Below are positions 53,859 through 62,442 of a stretch of 64,000 bases of DNA, piece by piece (the stretch's first letter is position 1; each line of letters opens with the position of its first letter). Below the pieces are notes generated by a model that did not search any database, was not told the origin of the DNA, and was given only the letters and a program-made list of their open reading frames with translations. The DNA comes from Nonlabens xiamenensis (lineage in GTDB: Bacteria; Bacteroidota; Bacteroidia; Flavobacteriales; Flavobacteriaceae), in the NCBI RefSeq assembly GCF_003865345.1, contig NZ_RMVE01000002.1, forward strand, positions 558,001-622,000. The letters are read 5' to 3'. A program made the translations under genes and the position numbers.

Positions 53859-54543
53859 CAAAGAGAAACATTATATCAATCGGAGTGGCTGGTTGCGTGC
53901 GGGAGTTTTAGGAGCAAATGATGGTATTCTATCTACCGCGAGTATTATAATAGGTGTAGCTGCAGCGAGCAGTACACGCGAACCAATTATTATTGCTGGC
54001 GTCGCAGGATTAGTTGCAGGAGCACTTTCTATGGCAGCAGGAGAATATGTTTCAGTGAGTTCTCAAACAGATATTGAAAAATCAGATTTGGAACGAGAAA
54101 AAAAAGAGCTCATCGAGACGCCCGAAAAAGAACTCATTGAGCTAGCAAAAATTTATGAAGAAAGAGGTTTAATTCCTGAAACTGCTTTAGAAGTAGCCAC
54201 CCAGTTAACAGCTTATAATGCTCTAGAAGCACACGCCAGAGATGAGCTTGGAATTATGGAGCTAACCGAAGCAAAGCCTTTATTAGCAGCCTTATCCTCA
54301 GGAATAGCGTTTACCGTTGGAGGATTTTTACCATTGGTGGTTGCTTATATCGCACCTTTAAATAGTATGGAATACGTGCAGTATTTGGCCGCAATTATTT
54401 TTCTGATTGCTTTAGGTATTATTTCTGCAAAAACAGGTGGCTCTAAAATTTTGAAACCTATTCTACGAATCACTTTTTGGGGAACACTGGCAATGGGTAT
54501 AACTGCACTGATTGGGTATTTGTTTAATGTAAATATGATTTAG
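53851..54543 (+). CDS. VIT1/CCC1-type iron/manganese transporter
   Basis: The 230-residue membrane protein starts with RSGWLRAGVLGANDGILSTASIIIGVAAA, the family signature for the first helix, followed by AGALSMAAGEYVSVSSQTDIEKSDLEREKKEL with the conserved metal-site Glu, and three further membrane helices at the C-terminus. Related to yeast Ccc1 and plant VIT1, which move Fe2+/Mn2+. It is the first intact gene of the unit and precedes the HD hydrolase by 2 bp. Confidence 0.92.
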   Translation: MNNKEKHYINRSGWLRAGVLGANDGILSTASIIIGVAAASSTREPIIIAGVAGLVAGALSMAAGEYVSVSSQTDIEKSDLEREKKELIETPEKELIELAKIYEERGLIPETALEVATQLTAYNALEAHARDELGIMELTEAKPLLAALSSGIAFTVGGFLPLVVAYIAPLNSMEYVQYLAAIIFLIALGIISAKTGGSKILKPILRITFWGTLAMGITALIGYLFNVNMI

Positions 54544-54545
54544 TT

Positions 54546-55136
54546 ATGATAGAAAGAGTCGAAAAATACTGTTCTATGTTATTATCTGATGCTGAGATAA
54601 AAAAGCTGCCTTTTCATAATCTTGAACATACAAAAGAAGTAGTGCAACATGTGAAATACTTATGTGAGGCAATGGATATCAATTCCGTGGATACAGAATT
54701 GTTAATCATTGCAGCTTGGTTTCACGATACTGGTTTTTCAAAAACTTATAAAGGTCACGAAGCCGAGAGTAAATTGATTGCTACAACATTCTTAAAAGAG
54801 CAAAATGCGAATAAAAGTTTCATTGATGAAGTTTGTAATTGTATAGATGCTACTAGAATGCCACAAAGTCCTACAGATAGATTGTCCGAAATTCTCTGTG
54901 ATGCAGATATATACCATATTAGTACACCTCATTTCTTTTATAGAAAATTATTGCTTCGTCGAGAATGGGAAGTATTTTGTGATATCAAAACAACAAATAA
55001 AGAATGGCATTTGTTGAATCAGAAATTCTTACAAGAACATCACTTTAGAAGTGAATATGGAGAGCAAACTTTAGAAATTGGCAAGCAAGAGAATATTCAT
55101 AAAGTTGAAAATATTTTAACCTATTTTAATGAATAA
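54546..55136 (+). CDS. HD-domain hydrolase
   Basis: The 196-residue protein has the metal-binding HD pattern H...HD...D: NLEHTKEVVQHVKYL, then IIAAWFHDTGFSKTYKGHEAES, CDADIYHIS. It is a probable phosphohydrolase; substrate unknown (nucleotide or second messenger). It overlaps the Crp/Fnr gene by 8 bp, so the two are coupled. Confidence 0.88.
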   Translation: MIERVEKYCSMLLSDAEIKKLPFHNLEHTKEVVQHVKYLCEAMDINSVDTELLIIAAWFHDTGFSKTYKGHEAESKLIATTFLKEQNANKSFIDEVCNCIDATRMPQSPTDRLSEILCDADIYHISTPHFFYRKLLLRREWEVFCDIKTTNKEWHLLNQKFLQEHHFRSEYGEQTLEIGKQENIHKVENILTYFNE

Positions 55137-55821
55137 GAATTTTCCATACTCAAAATACAGTTTTGATAATCAAGATTTATTATCTGGGTTAACAGCATCT
55201 GAATACAATATATTAACCAATAATAAAGAAATACGTCATTTTAAGGCAGGCACACAAATATTTAAAGAAGGTACAGAGCCTAAAGGTCTTTACAGAGTGC
55301 TTTCTGGAAAAGTAAAGAAATATACAGCGACCAGTTTTGGCACGGAACATATTTTTTATATCTGTGGAGAAAACGAATATCTAGGGTACCACGCTATTTT
55401 AAGTAAAGAAGAGTATCCAGACTCAGCAATTGCATTGTTCGATTGTGAAGTAGAATTTATCCCTAAAAATGATTTTTTAAACGTAGTAAGTACATCTCAC
55501 GTGTTATCACAAAGCTTGCTTAAAAATTTAAGTCACGAATTTGGAGTTTTTTTAAACGCAACTAAAATATTAGCGCGTTTTTCAGTTCGAGAGCGTACAG
55601 CGATAAATCTATTGATTTTACAAAGAAAATTCAGCGTTAAAGAGGGCCTTTCAGAAATTGAAATGAACAGAGATGACCTTGCCAATATGGTGGGTACTGC
55701 TAAAGAGTCCTTGGTACGAATGTTGAAAGATTTTAAAGAAGAAAAGCTTATTTCAACTAAGGGTAGAATCATTGTTATTGAAGACCTTGAAGGGCTTGTA
55801 AAAGCAAGTAATTATAAATAA
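55129..55821 (+). CDS. Crp/Fnr family transcriptional regulator
   Basis: The 230-residue protein has an N-terminal cyclic-nucleotide-binding-like domain (about residues 15-130: KAGTQIFKEGTEPKGLYRVLSGKVKKY) and a C-terminal winged HTH (about 155-225) with MNRDDLANMVGTAKESLVRMLKDFKEEKLI. No Fe-S Cys cluster at the N-terminus, so it is not a classical Fnr. Coupled to the HD hydrolase; likely controls the local metal/redox genes (inference). Confidence 0.93.
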   Translation: MNKNFPYSKYSFDNQDLLSGLTASEYNILTNNKEIRHFKAGTQIFKEGTEPKGLYRVLSGKVKKYTATSFGTEHIFYICGENEYLGYHAILSKEEYPDSAIALFDCEVEFIPKNDFLNVVSTSHVLSQSLLKNLSHEFGVFLNATKILARFSVRERTAINLLILQRKFSVKEGLSEIEMNRDDLANMVGTAKESLVRMLKDFKEEKLISTKGRIIVIEDLEGLVKASNYK

Positions 55822-55894
55822 AATTGATAAATGTCAATATAAGAAAAATAGCTTTTACCGTTAGACTAAATATCTTTATAGAATATTAATTGTT

Positions 55895-56335
55895 ATGAAA
55901 AAAAACATCTTTACATTACTTGTGCTTCTATTAACTATTAGCGGAGTAACTGCCCAAGAATGGCATACAGATTTCGCAAATGCAAAGAAAGCAGCAGCAG
56001 CAGAAAATAAACCTATAATACTTGTTTTTCAAGGATCAGATTGGTGTGCGCCTTGCATAAAATTAGATCGTGAAATTTGGAGTACAGAAGCTTTTAAAAA
56101 GTATGCAACAAAAAACTATATAATGCTTCAGGCAGACTTCCCACGTAAAAAGAAAAATGCGTTAAGTGAAGCTCAAACTGCCGCAAATGCAAAACTGGCT
56201 GAGACATACAACAAAAATGGGATCTTCCCTTTTGTCGTTGTACTGGATTCAAAAGGAAAAGTGCTGGGAGAAACGAGTTATAAAAAGACCACACCAGAAG
56301 ATTACATTAAAGAACTAAATACTTTTACCCAGTAA
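55895..56335 (+). CDS. secreted thioredoxin-like protein
   Basis: The 146-residue protein has a signal peptide (TLLVLLLTISGVTAQEW) and a thioredoxin-fold domain with redox motif SDWCAPCIKLDREIW at about residues 48-62. The cis-Pro region is FPFVVVLDSKGK. Periplasmic thiol-disulfide exchange is likely. The next gene (ApbE) starts 1 bp later, so they are probably one operon. Confidence 0.9.
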   Translation: MKKNIFTLLVLLLTISGVTAQEWHTDFANAKKAAAAENKPIILVFQGSDWCAPCIKLDREIWSTEAFKKYATKNYIMLQADFPRKKKNALSEAQTAANAKLAETYNKNGIFPFVVVLDSKGKVLGETSYKKTTPEDYIKELNTFTQ

Positions 56336-56336
56336 A

Positions 56337-57317
56337 TTGAAAAATATAACCACATTATTACTAGTATTCTTTTCTGTTGCCTGTATAGCGCAAAAGCCAT
56401 ACAAACGCACGCTCAAACTAATGGGCAGTCGTTTTGATATTACGGTTGTTGCAGAGAACGAAAGTATAGGGAACAAATATATCGATACCGCTGTAGCGGA
56501 AATAACAAGAATAGAAAAATTGATTTCTTCTTGGGATCCAAATTCTCAAACATCAGAAATTAATCGACATGCTGGTATCAAGGCTATTAAAGTGAATTCA
56601 GAATTATTTCAGCTTATTGAAAGAGCAATAGGTATTTCTAAATTAACAGATGGCGCTTTTGATATTAGCTATGCATCTATGGATCGTATTTGGAAATTTG
56701 ATGGGAGTATGACCGAAATGCCTTCTGAAGAAAAAATCAAAACTTCGGTATCAAAAGTCGGTTTTCAAAATATTATTCTTGATAAAGCAAAAAGCACGGT
56801 CTTTTTGAAGTCGGAAGGAATGAAAATAGGTTTCGGAGCCATCGGTAAAGGCTATGCGGCAGATAAAGCCAAAGATTTACTAATTTCTAAAGGAGTGCCT
56901 TCAGGGATTATAAATGCCTCTGGCGATATGAATACTTGGGGAAAACAACCCAATGGAAAGGAATGGAAAGTAGCCATTACAAACCCGTTGGATAAAAACA
57001 AGATGTTTGCCTTGCTACCTATAATAAACGGAGCAGTGGTAACCTCTGGGAATTATGAAAAGTATGTCAATTTCAATGGTAAACGATATACACATATTAT
57101 CGACCCCAGAACAGGATATCCATCTAGCGGAATTATCAGCGTAACGGTTTTTGCTCCCAAGGCAGAACTCGCAGATGCACTTGCCACTTCGGTATTCGTT
57201 ATGGGAAAAGAAGCAGGTTTAGACAGAATTAATCAATTACCAAAAATAGAATGTATCATCATCGATGATAAAGGAAATATCACAAGATCAAAGAACATAG
57301 AAATAGATAAACTATGA
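56337..57317 (+). CDS. apbE: FAD:protein FMN transferase (ApbE family)
   Basis: ApbE attaches FMN covalently to a Thr/Ser of exported redox proteins, using FAD. About 326 residues starting at a TTG (MKNITTLLL) with a signal peptide ending near SVACIAQK; a lipobox is possible. Family motifs are LMGSRFDITV near the N-terminus, SSWDPNSQTSEINRHAG, DGAFDISYASMDRIWKFDG, GFGAIGKGYAADKA, the metal-binding NASGDMNTWG and THIIDPRTGYPS. The substrate protein is not evident: no FMN-binding domain (S/T)GAT motif is seen among neighbours. Confidence 0.94.
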   Translation: MKNITTLLLVFFSVACIAQKPYKRTLKLMGSRFDITVVAENESIGNKYIDTAVAEITRIEKLISSWDPNSQTSEINRHAGIKAIKVNSELFQLIERAIGISKLTDGAFDISYASMDRIWKFDGSMTEMPSEEKIKTSVSKVGFQNIILDKAKSTVFLKSEGMKIGFGAIGKGYAADKAKDLLISKGVPSGIINASGDMNTWGKQPNGKEWKVAITNPLDKNKMFALLPIINGAVVTSGNYEKYVNFNGKRYTHIIDPRTGYPSSGIISVTVFAPKAELADALATSVFVMGKEAGLDRINQLPKIECIIIDDKGNITRSKNIEIDKL

Positions 57318-57526
57318 TGAAGAAGATTATCATGCTCACTATGATTACTTGCTTTTTTAGCAGTTGCGTAGTAGTTAAGGAATATGAGAAGGTTAATATA
57401 AATGACCCAGATATGGCGCTCGCAGATAAGAAATGTGACCGTAATGTAACAACTGTACATTCATATAGAGAAGCTGCTGTAGGAGCAAACGGTGGAAAAA
57501 CTGGAGGAGGCTGCGGCTGTAATTAA
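57314..57526 (+). CDS. DUF4266-type small lipoprotein
   Basis: The 70-residue protein has a lipobox (CFFSSC at about residues 14-19), a conserved middle (YEKVNINDPDMALADKKCDRN) and a Gly/Cys-rich C-terminus ending GGGCGCN. This matches DUF4266, usually found beside ApbE and DUF3570 genes. The terminal Cys residues may bind a metal or carry thiols (inference). It overlaps apbE by 4 bp. Confidence 0.85.
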   Translation: MMKKIIMLTMITCFFSSCVVVKEYEKVNINDPDMALADKKCDRNVTTVHSYREAAVGANGGKTGGGCGCN

Positions 57527-57538
57527 AGCAAACAATAA

Positions 57539-58855
57539 TTGAAAAAGATAATTCTATTTCTATGTGTGTTCGCTTTCGCGAAAGCATACTCACAATCAAG
57601 CCCAGACTCAACCAAAGTCTATAAAAAAAGAGTTCTAGAAACGACCGAGGTAGATTTTTTGTCAAGCTATTACAGTCAAGATGGAGATAATGCTGCAGTA
57701 AGTGGTGGTATCGGTACAGAAGAATTAACTGATGTAACAGGCACTTTTGTAATCTCTATCCCTTTAAATGATGATGATGTATTAACCATTGATGCAGGTG
57801 TATCGGCTTACACCTCTGCTTCATCAAGTAATGTAGGTCCTTTTGATGACGGTCCAGCAGATCCTTTTCAGGCCTCTTCTGGAGCATCTGCGAGTGATTT
57901 ATGGGCAAACGTCACAGGAAGCTATAGTCATAGTTCTGATGATAGAAATGATATTTGGTCTGCCAAAATATCTGTTTCCACTGAGTACGACTACTTTTCT
58001 CTCGGTGTGGGTGGTACTTATACGAAACTCTTTAACAAAAAAAATACAGAACTAAGTGTCAGTGGGAACGTTTATTTAGATACTTGGAACGCAATTTACC
58101 CAACCGAATTAAGACCATTTGGAGAAGGTGGCAACGGGCTGAATAATCGTCTTTTTACCGAAAACACCATTACAGGCAACACTAATTATGCTCCGATATT
58201 TTCAAAGTTTTCTGATGAAGGACGAAATTCTTATTCCTTAGGTTTTGGCTTTTCGCAGATACTTCATAAAAACGTCCAAGGGTCGTTGGCCTTAGATTTT
58301 GTGCAACAACAAGGTTTACTATCTACACCTTTTCAACGTGTTTATTTTGGCGATCTGGCTGATTCATTTATCGATAACTTTCAACTTGCAGATGCGATTG
58401 AGCGTTTACCAGATTCCAGATTTAAAGTGGCTGTTGGTGGTCGTTTAAATTGGTTTCTGAATGAAATGTTTACCGCAAGGACATTCTATCGTTATTACTT
58501 TGATGATTGGGGAATCAATTCGCATACAGTCAGTATTGAAGTTCCTGTGAAAATTACAGATAAATTTACTTTATATCCATCATATAGATTCTATTACCAG
58601 ACCGCAGCAGATTATTTTAAACCGTATGAAGGTGCTTTATCTACAGATGAGTATTACACTTCAGATTATGACTTATCTAAGTATAGTGCAAATCAATTTG
58701 GTTTTGGATTATCTTACACCGACATTTTCGCGAGAGCGCATATCTGGAAATTGGGCTTAAAAAGTATAGACCTTAAATTCTATCAGTACGATAGGGATAC
58801 CACATTTAGCTCAAACATTATAACCACTGGATTTAAGTTTGTATTGGATCAATAA
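57539..58855 (+). CDS. DUF3570-type outer-membrane beta-barrel protein
   Basis: The 438-residue protein starts at a TTG with a signal peptide ending VFAFAKAYSQ, partly coded by the palindrome at 57572-57585. The mature part is a series of amphipathic strands (FVISIPLNDDDVLTIDAGVSAYTSAS, SVSTEYDYFSLGVGGTYTK, HTVSIEVPVKITDKFTLYPSYRFYYQT) typical of an outer-membrane barrel. It matches DUF3570 and follows the DUF4266 gene by 12 bp. Function unknown, possibly transport or display of a redox partner. Confidence 0.88.
   Translation: MKKIILFLCVFAFAKAYSQSSPDSTKVYKKRVLETTEVDFLSSYYSQDGDNAAVSGGIGTEELTDVTGTFVISIPLNDDDVLTIDAGVSAYTSASSSNVGPFDDGPADPFQASSGASASDLWANVTGSYSHSSDDRNDIWSAKISVSTEYDYFSLGVGGTYTKLFNKKNTELSVSGNVYLDTWNAIYPTELRPFGEGGNGLNNRLFTENTITGNTNYAPIFSKFSDEGRNSYSLGFGFSQILHKNVQGSLALDFVQQQGLLSTPFQRVYFGDLADSFIDNFQLADAIERLPDSRFKVAVGGRLNWFLNEMFTARTFYRYYFDDWGINSHTVSIEVPVKITDKFTLYPSYRFYYQTAADYFKPYEGALSTDEYYTSDYDLSKYSANQFGFGLSYTDIFARAHIWKLGLKSIDLKFYQYDRDTTFSSNIITTGFKFVLDQ
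57572..57585. repeat. palindrome copy, in the DUF3570 signal peptide
   Basis: Perfect copy; encodes AFAKA; the only copy inside the 53-60 kb island. Confidence 0.95.
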
Positions 58856-58859
58856 AAAA

Positions 58860-59550
58860 TTCTTTTATTAAAACTATTTAATCCTGACTCAATGTTTAGG
58901 ACAAGAATCATATTGTTTTATATAAAAAAAAGATTTTATTGTAGCTTTCGTCCTTTTTTGAGCGGAATAATTACTGCTCAACAAGGTATTATAGATCCTG
59001 AAACCTGGGAATCTAGTATTACTAATATGTTAGAATCCGAATACGACGTGATACTCACAGGATCAACTGGTGAAGATTGGCACGTATTTCTCAGTTTACA
59101 AGTGAAAATGGCGCATTAAGCTTTGAGTAATTGAAGGGCAACTATGAGCTACTAGGCACAGCAACTGAGAGTGAAACTTTAAAAGGGTTGAATGACGTTC
59201 TTGAGGCAGAAAAAAACTGATTATCTGAGCAAAGTTGATTTTACCCAGCGTGTTAAAGTTTTAAATAGTGGATTAAATACTTAAAAGTTGATAATAAATG
59301 GAGAAATGTTAGAAGAAATATCTAGTTATATTACTGAAGTTTTTTAAAAAATTTATAAAGGAAAAAATAACACCTATAGCATTAACATCAATGATGAGTC
59401 AAAAACGTTTTCGGAGGTTGAGATTGAAATTTGGAATGGTAATAATTTAGTTTATTCAAACTCAATAATTGTTTTGTTAAACGGAAGAGAACAAGAACCA
59501 AAGAAGAATTATTAAAACATTTTTTGTACGACTTTTTTGAAAATACTAGT
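58860..59550 (+). pseudogene. decayed coding DNA
   Basis: The 58892-59119 frame reads a plausible stretch (ETWESSITNMLESEYDVILTG, GEDWHVFLS) but then needs a frameshift to continue (SENGALSFE). Further pieces around 59150-59500 carry in-frame stops. I cannot name the gene. AT-rich, like the island. Confidence 0.45.
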
Positions 59551-59558
59551 ATTGTAAG

Positions 59559-59801
59559 TTAACAAAGCAACTTATGATGGTACTTTGAAATAGTATATTG
59601 GTTTAGAAAATCTGGACAGTTAAAACTAAATTTTAAATTATTGTCCTTATCAAATAAACAAAACAAACCTTCAGCAGCTCCTCTAAGTCTAAAATCGCCC
59701 TTGAGTCTATAAAAGGCATAAAGACGATTTAGGTGATAGCCTCTATAGTGATCTAGTTGATCTGAACAGTAATAAAATGAGTAAGATGTATTCTTTCTCA
59801 C
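59559..59801 (-). other. short orphan frame, possible small protein
   Basis: An 80-codon frame (LDHYRGYHLNRLYAFYRL, RGAAEGLFCLFDKDNN). No signal peptide, no family recognised. It may be a remnant; nothing beyond open reading supports it. Confidence 0.3.
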
Positions 59802-59962
59802 CCTACAGAATTACGTGGTATACATAACTCAATATCCATTCAACCCCATGCCAACTCAATTTTGTCAAGATCATGTTAAGGGTTTGATGGACTGATGTCG
59901 ATTTATTAATTTTATAAAAATTGAATGATTTATTATCAATTACATAATTAAATTGATCGATT

Positions 59963-60310
59963 ATGAAGAAAACAATAATTACAGCCGTTATCGCATTGAC
60001 CAGCATGGCATTACCTGCCCAGGTGAATGCCAGTGAAATAAAAAAGGGAGATACGTTGGAAATTTCTAATCCTTCGGGCAGCAGTTACCAGCACATTCAT
60101 TTTCCCAAAGACAACCTCATCATCAAACGTGGGGGAATAAATAATGATGCCTCGGTCATCGGAAAAAAAGTAGTGGTGACTGAAATTATTACCGAAGAAA
60201 CTGGTACCAAAGTTCGCATATCTCCAACAGATAACAGCCGCTTTTACAATGCGCTCAGATCCGTGACAGTAGATATAGAAGCTGCATTAAAAGAAGGCGA
60301 AATCAAATAA
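59963..60310 (+). CDS. small secreted protein
   Basis: The 115-residue protein has a signal peptide (ITAVIALTSMALPAQVNASE) and a beta-rich mature part (TLEISNPSGSSYQHIHFPKDNLIIKRGG). I recall similar small Bacteroidota proteins labelled dihydroorotase by mistake; no such activity can be supported here. Terminator follows. Confidence 0.75.
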   Translation: MKKTIITAVIALTSMALPAQVNASEIKKGDTLEISNPSGSSYQHIHFPKDNLIIKRGGINNDASVIGKKVVVTEIITEETGTKVRISPTDNSRFYNALRSVTVDIEAALKEGEIK

Positions 60311-60333
60311 ATCGCATAGGATTATACTGATCA

Positions 60334-60368
60334 AAATCCTTCCCTATTCCGACGGGGAAGGATTTTTT
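60334..60368 (+). terminator. rho-independent terminator
   Basis: Arms AAATCCTTCCC (60334-60344) and GGGAAGGATTT (60355-60365) are fully complementary, followed by a T-run. Confidence 0.88.
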
Positions 60369-60450
60369 ATGACCCGTCTGATCTACTTTATTATTTCCTT
60401 GACAGGTAGGTTCAATTGAAGGTGATATCTTACACAAAACCAAAGAACAG

Positions 60451-61551
60451 ATGAAACCACAAGGAAAGGATGTCAAGGAAACTGCCCTACTTAAATTTCA
60501 AAAAGATTTTGACCAACTCGATGATCTGCGCGGAGAAATATCTAGCTGCTTGATTACAGGCAGTGATCTATGGCTCAGTTATGACGAGGGAGCTGGTATA
60601 GAACGCCTGAGCAGAAGTAAAAACAAGGATAAATACAAATACAAATCCCATAAGCATTATGACCTCAAGGATTTTTTTGACCTGACCGATGACAGCGAGA
60701 TGGACATGGAAGCCCTGGCCTATGCCCCACCCTATTTGTGGTTTTCTGGCAGTATGAGCCTCAAAAGAGACCAGCCGGATCCAGAGGATAGTACTGAGGA
60801 CCAACTCAAGGCTCTCACCAAAATTAAGGTGGATGCCAATCGATTTTCTTTGGGCTGTATTCCCTGTCTGGAGGAAGATGGACATTTCAATTTGTACCAA
60901 GAAGCTTCTTTTTTGGATCATACCGTTACTGCCAAGATGATGCGTGGAGGCGCTACCAGTTCAGAATTGCACAACGCCCTTATGGCCGATGAACACTTGG
61001 CCGATTTCATGGACATACCCAGCAAGGACAACGGATTTGATATTGAAGGAATGGCCGTGGAAGATCAAAGAATCTTCTTGGGGCTGCGAGGTCCCGTCCT
61101 CAACGGCTATGCGCTCATTTTGGAAATAATTTGTGAACCATTGAATGGAGAGCTCATCATGCAGCGAAGAGACGGAGAAGCAAAACTTTACCGCAAACAC
61201 TTTATAGACCTCTCTGGAATGGGAATACGCGAACTCAACATTGATGAGAAAGGGGATCTGTATATTCTGGCAGGTCCGACCATGGATTTGGATGGCACCA
61301 TATCTGTATACAAAATTGGCGGCGGACTCCCAGATCAAGAACATAGCGTTACCCATGATCCTGAACGTATGTTTGATGTGGCTAGAGGCGCAGAAATTAA
61401 ACATGGTTACGATAAGGCAGAGGGTATGGCCTTTATCGACGATGAGCACGTATTGATCACTTATGACAATCCCATTGAAGAGCGTCTGAAATCAAAGCAT
61501 AAAGTTAAAATGGATGTCTACGAAATGTCACCTAAAGAAAACCAATCCTAA
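60451..61551 (+). CDS. DUF3616-family protein
   Basis: The 366-residue protein matches the DUF3616 pattern by eye: DLWLSYDEGAGIERL, DMEALAYAPPYLWFSGS, NGFDIEGMAVEDQRIFLGLRGPVLNGYALIL and AEGMAFIDDEHVLITYD. Probably a beta-propeller. No signal peptide, so likely cytoplasmic. Function unknown. Confidence 0.87.
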   Translation: MKPQGKDVKETALLKFQKDFDQLDDLRGEISSCLITGSDLWLSYDEGAGIERLSRSKNKDKYKYKSHKHYDLKDFFDLTDDSEMDMEALAYAPPYLWFSGSMSLKRDQPDPEDSTEDQLKALTKIKVDANRFSLGCIPCLEEDGHFNLYQEASFLDHTVTAKMMRGGATSSELHNALMADEHLADFMDIPSKDNGFDIEGMAVEDQRIFLGLRGPVLNGYALILEIICEPLNGELIMQRRDGEAKLYRKHFIDLSGMGIRELNIDEKGDLYILAGPTMDLDGTISVYKIGGGLPDQEHSVTHDPERMFDVARGAEIKHGYDKAEGMAFIDDEHVLITYDNPIEERLKSKHKVKMDVYEMSPKENQS

Positions 61552-61588
61552 ATAATAGAAAAACTAAACTTTGGGTGAGTTCGTTGAA

Positions 61589-62422
61589 TTATTCGGCATC
61601 CTCAATGGTTAATTCATCGTTTTCCCAGATACCACTGGTGACCACACTGCCATCTGAAGCATAAAATACCCCACGCCCGTTGCGTTTATCATTTTCCCAG
61701 GAGCCAACATATTTCTCACCGTTGGTCCAATAATAGGTACCTTGACCGCTGCGCTTGTCATTTACGTATTGCCCTTCATAATGTTGGCCATCGATCCAGT
61801 AAAAAGTTCCCTGACCATGGCGCATATTGTCTTTCCATTCACCTTCATAGCGGCTACCTGAATCAAGAATGGCGATACCTAATCCGTTGGCTTTTTTGTT
61901 TTTGACCTCGCCTACATAATGCAAACGGTTGCCTTTGGTGCTTTTAAAAGTGATATACTCTCCAAAAGCTTTTTCCATCATTTGCTTCTTGATGCTTTGT
62001 AATTGCATCTGGGCTTTTTCTAAAGCAAAACTCAAGGAATCATAAGCCTGTATTTCTGGTGTTTCAATCATACGATCCACCGGTACTCGCAAGGTGTCTC
62101 TGGGAGTAGAGGCGGTATCCAGGATATAAAGCCGGCGTTCCATCACGCTGAATTTCTGGGCCAGTTGACGTCTTAATTCCAAATCCATCGCCAGGTCTGA
62201 AGGCAAACTGTCGTATGTGGAAAGTACCTGTTCAAATTCACCTATTTCCAAAAGCGAATCTAATGTGCTGGTATAGCGATCACGGTCATAAGTGTTGGAT
62301 TGCTCCGACAAGGATTGTCTTAATTGGACCGTCTCTTCTTCCAAGCTAAAATATTGATAAGCAAAGTAAGATCCGAGCAGGATGACCAGGGCCAAAATTA
62401 TATAATAAAGACTTCGTTTCAT
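61589..62422 (-). CDS. membrane-anchored MORN-repeat protein
   Basis: The 277-residue protein has an N-terminal membrane helix (LYYIILALVILLGSYFAYQYF), a helical coiled-coil part (about residues 25-155) and four to five C-terminal MORN repeats (GSRYEGEWKDNMRHGQGTFYW, GQHYEGQYVNDKRSGQGTYYW, GEKYVGSWENDKRNGRGVFY). MORN repeats often act in protein or lipid contact. Confidence 0.9.
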   Translation of the reverse strand: MKRSLYYIILALVILLGSYFAYQYFSLEEETVQLRQSLSEQSNTYDRDRYTSTLDSLLEIGEFEQVLSTYDSLPSDLAMDLELRRQLAQKFSVMERRLYILDTASTPRDTLRVPVDRMIETPEIQAYDSLSFALEKAQMQLQSIKKQMMEKAFGEYITFKSTKGNRLHYVGEVKNKKANGLGIAILDSGSRYEGEWKDNMRHGQGTFYWIDGQHYEGQYVNDKRSGQGTYYWTNGEKYVGSWENDKRNGRGVFYASDGSVVTSGIWENDELTIEDAE

Positions 62423-62442
62423 GATTGGCTCAAATTAAGCAA

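Noticed and set aside
58717-58740. TTTTCGCGAGAGCG near the end of the DUF3570 gene as a palindrome copy
   Set aside because: It has more than one mismatch in each arm and is not a clean copy.
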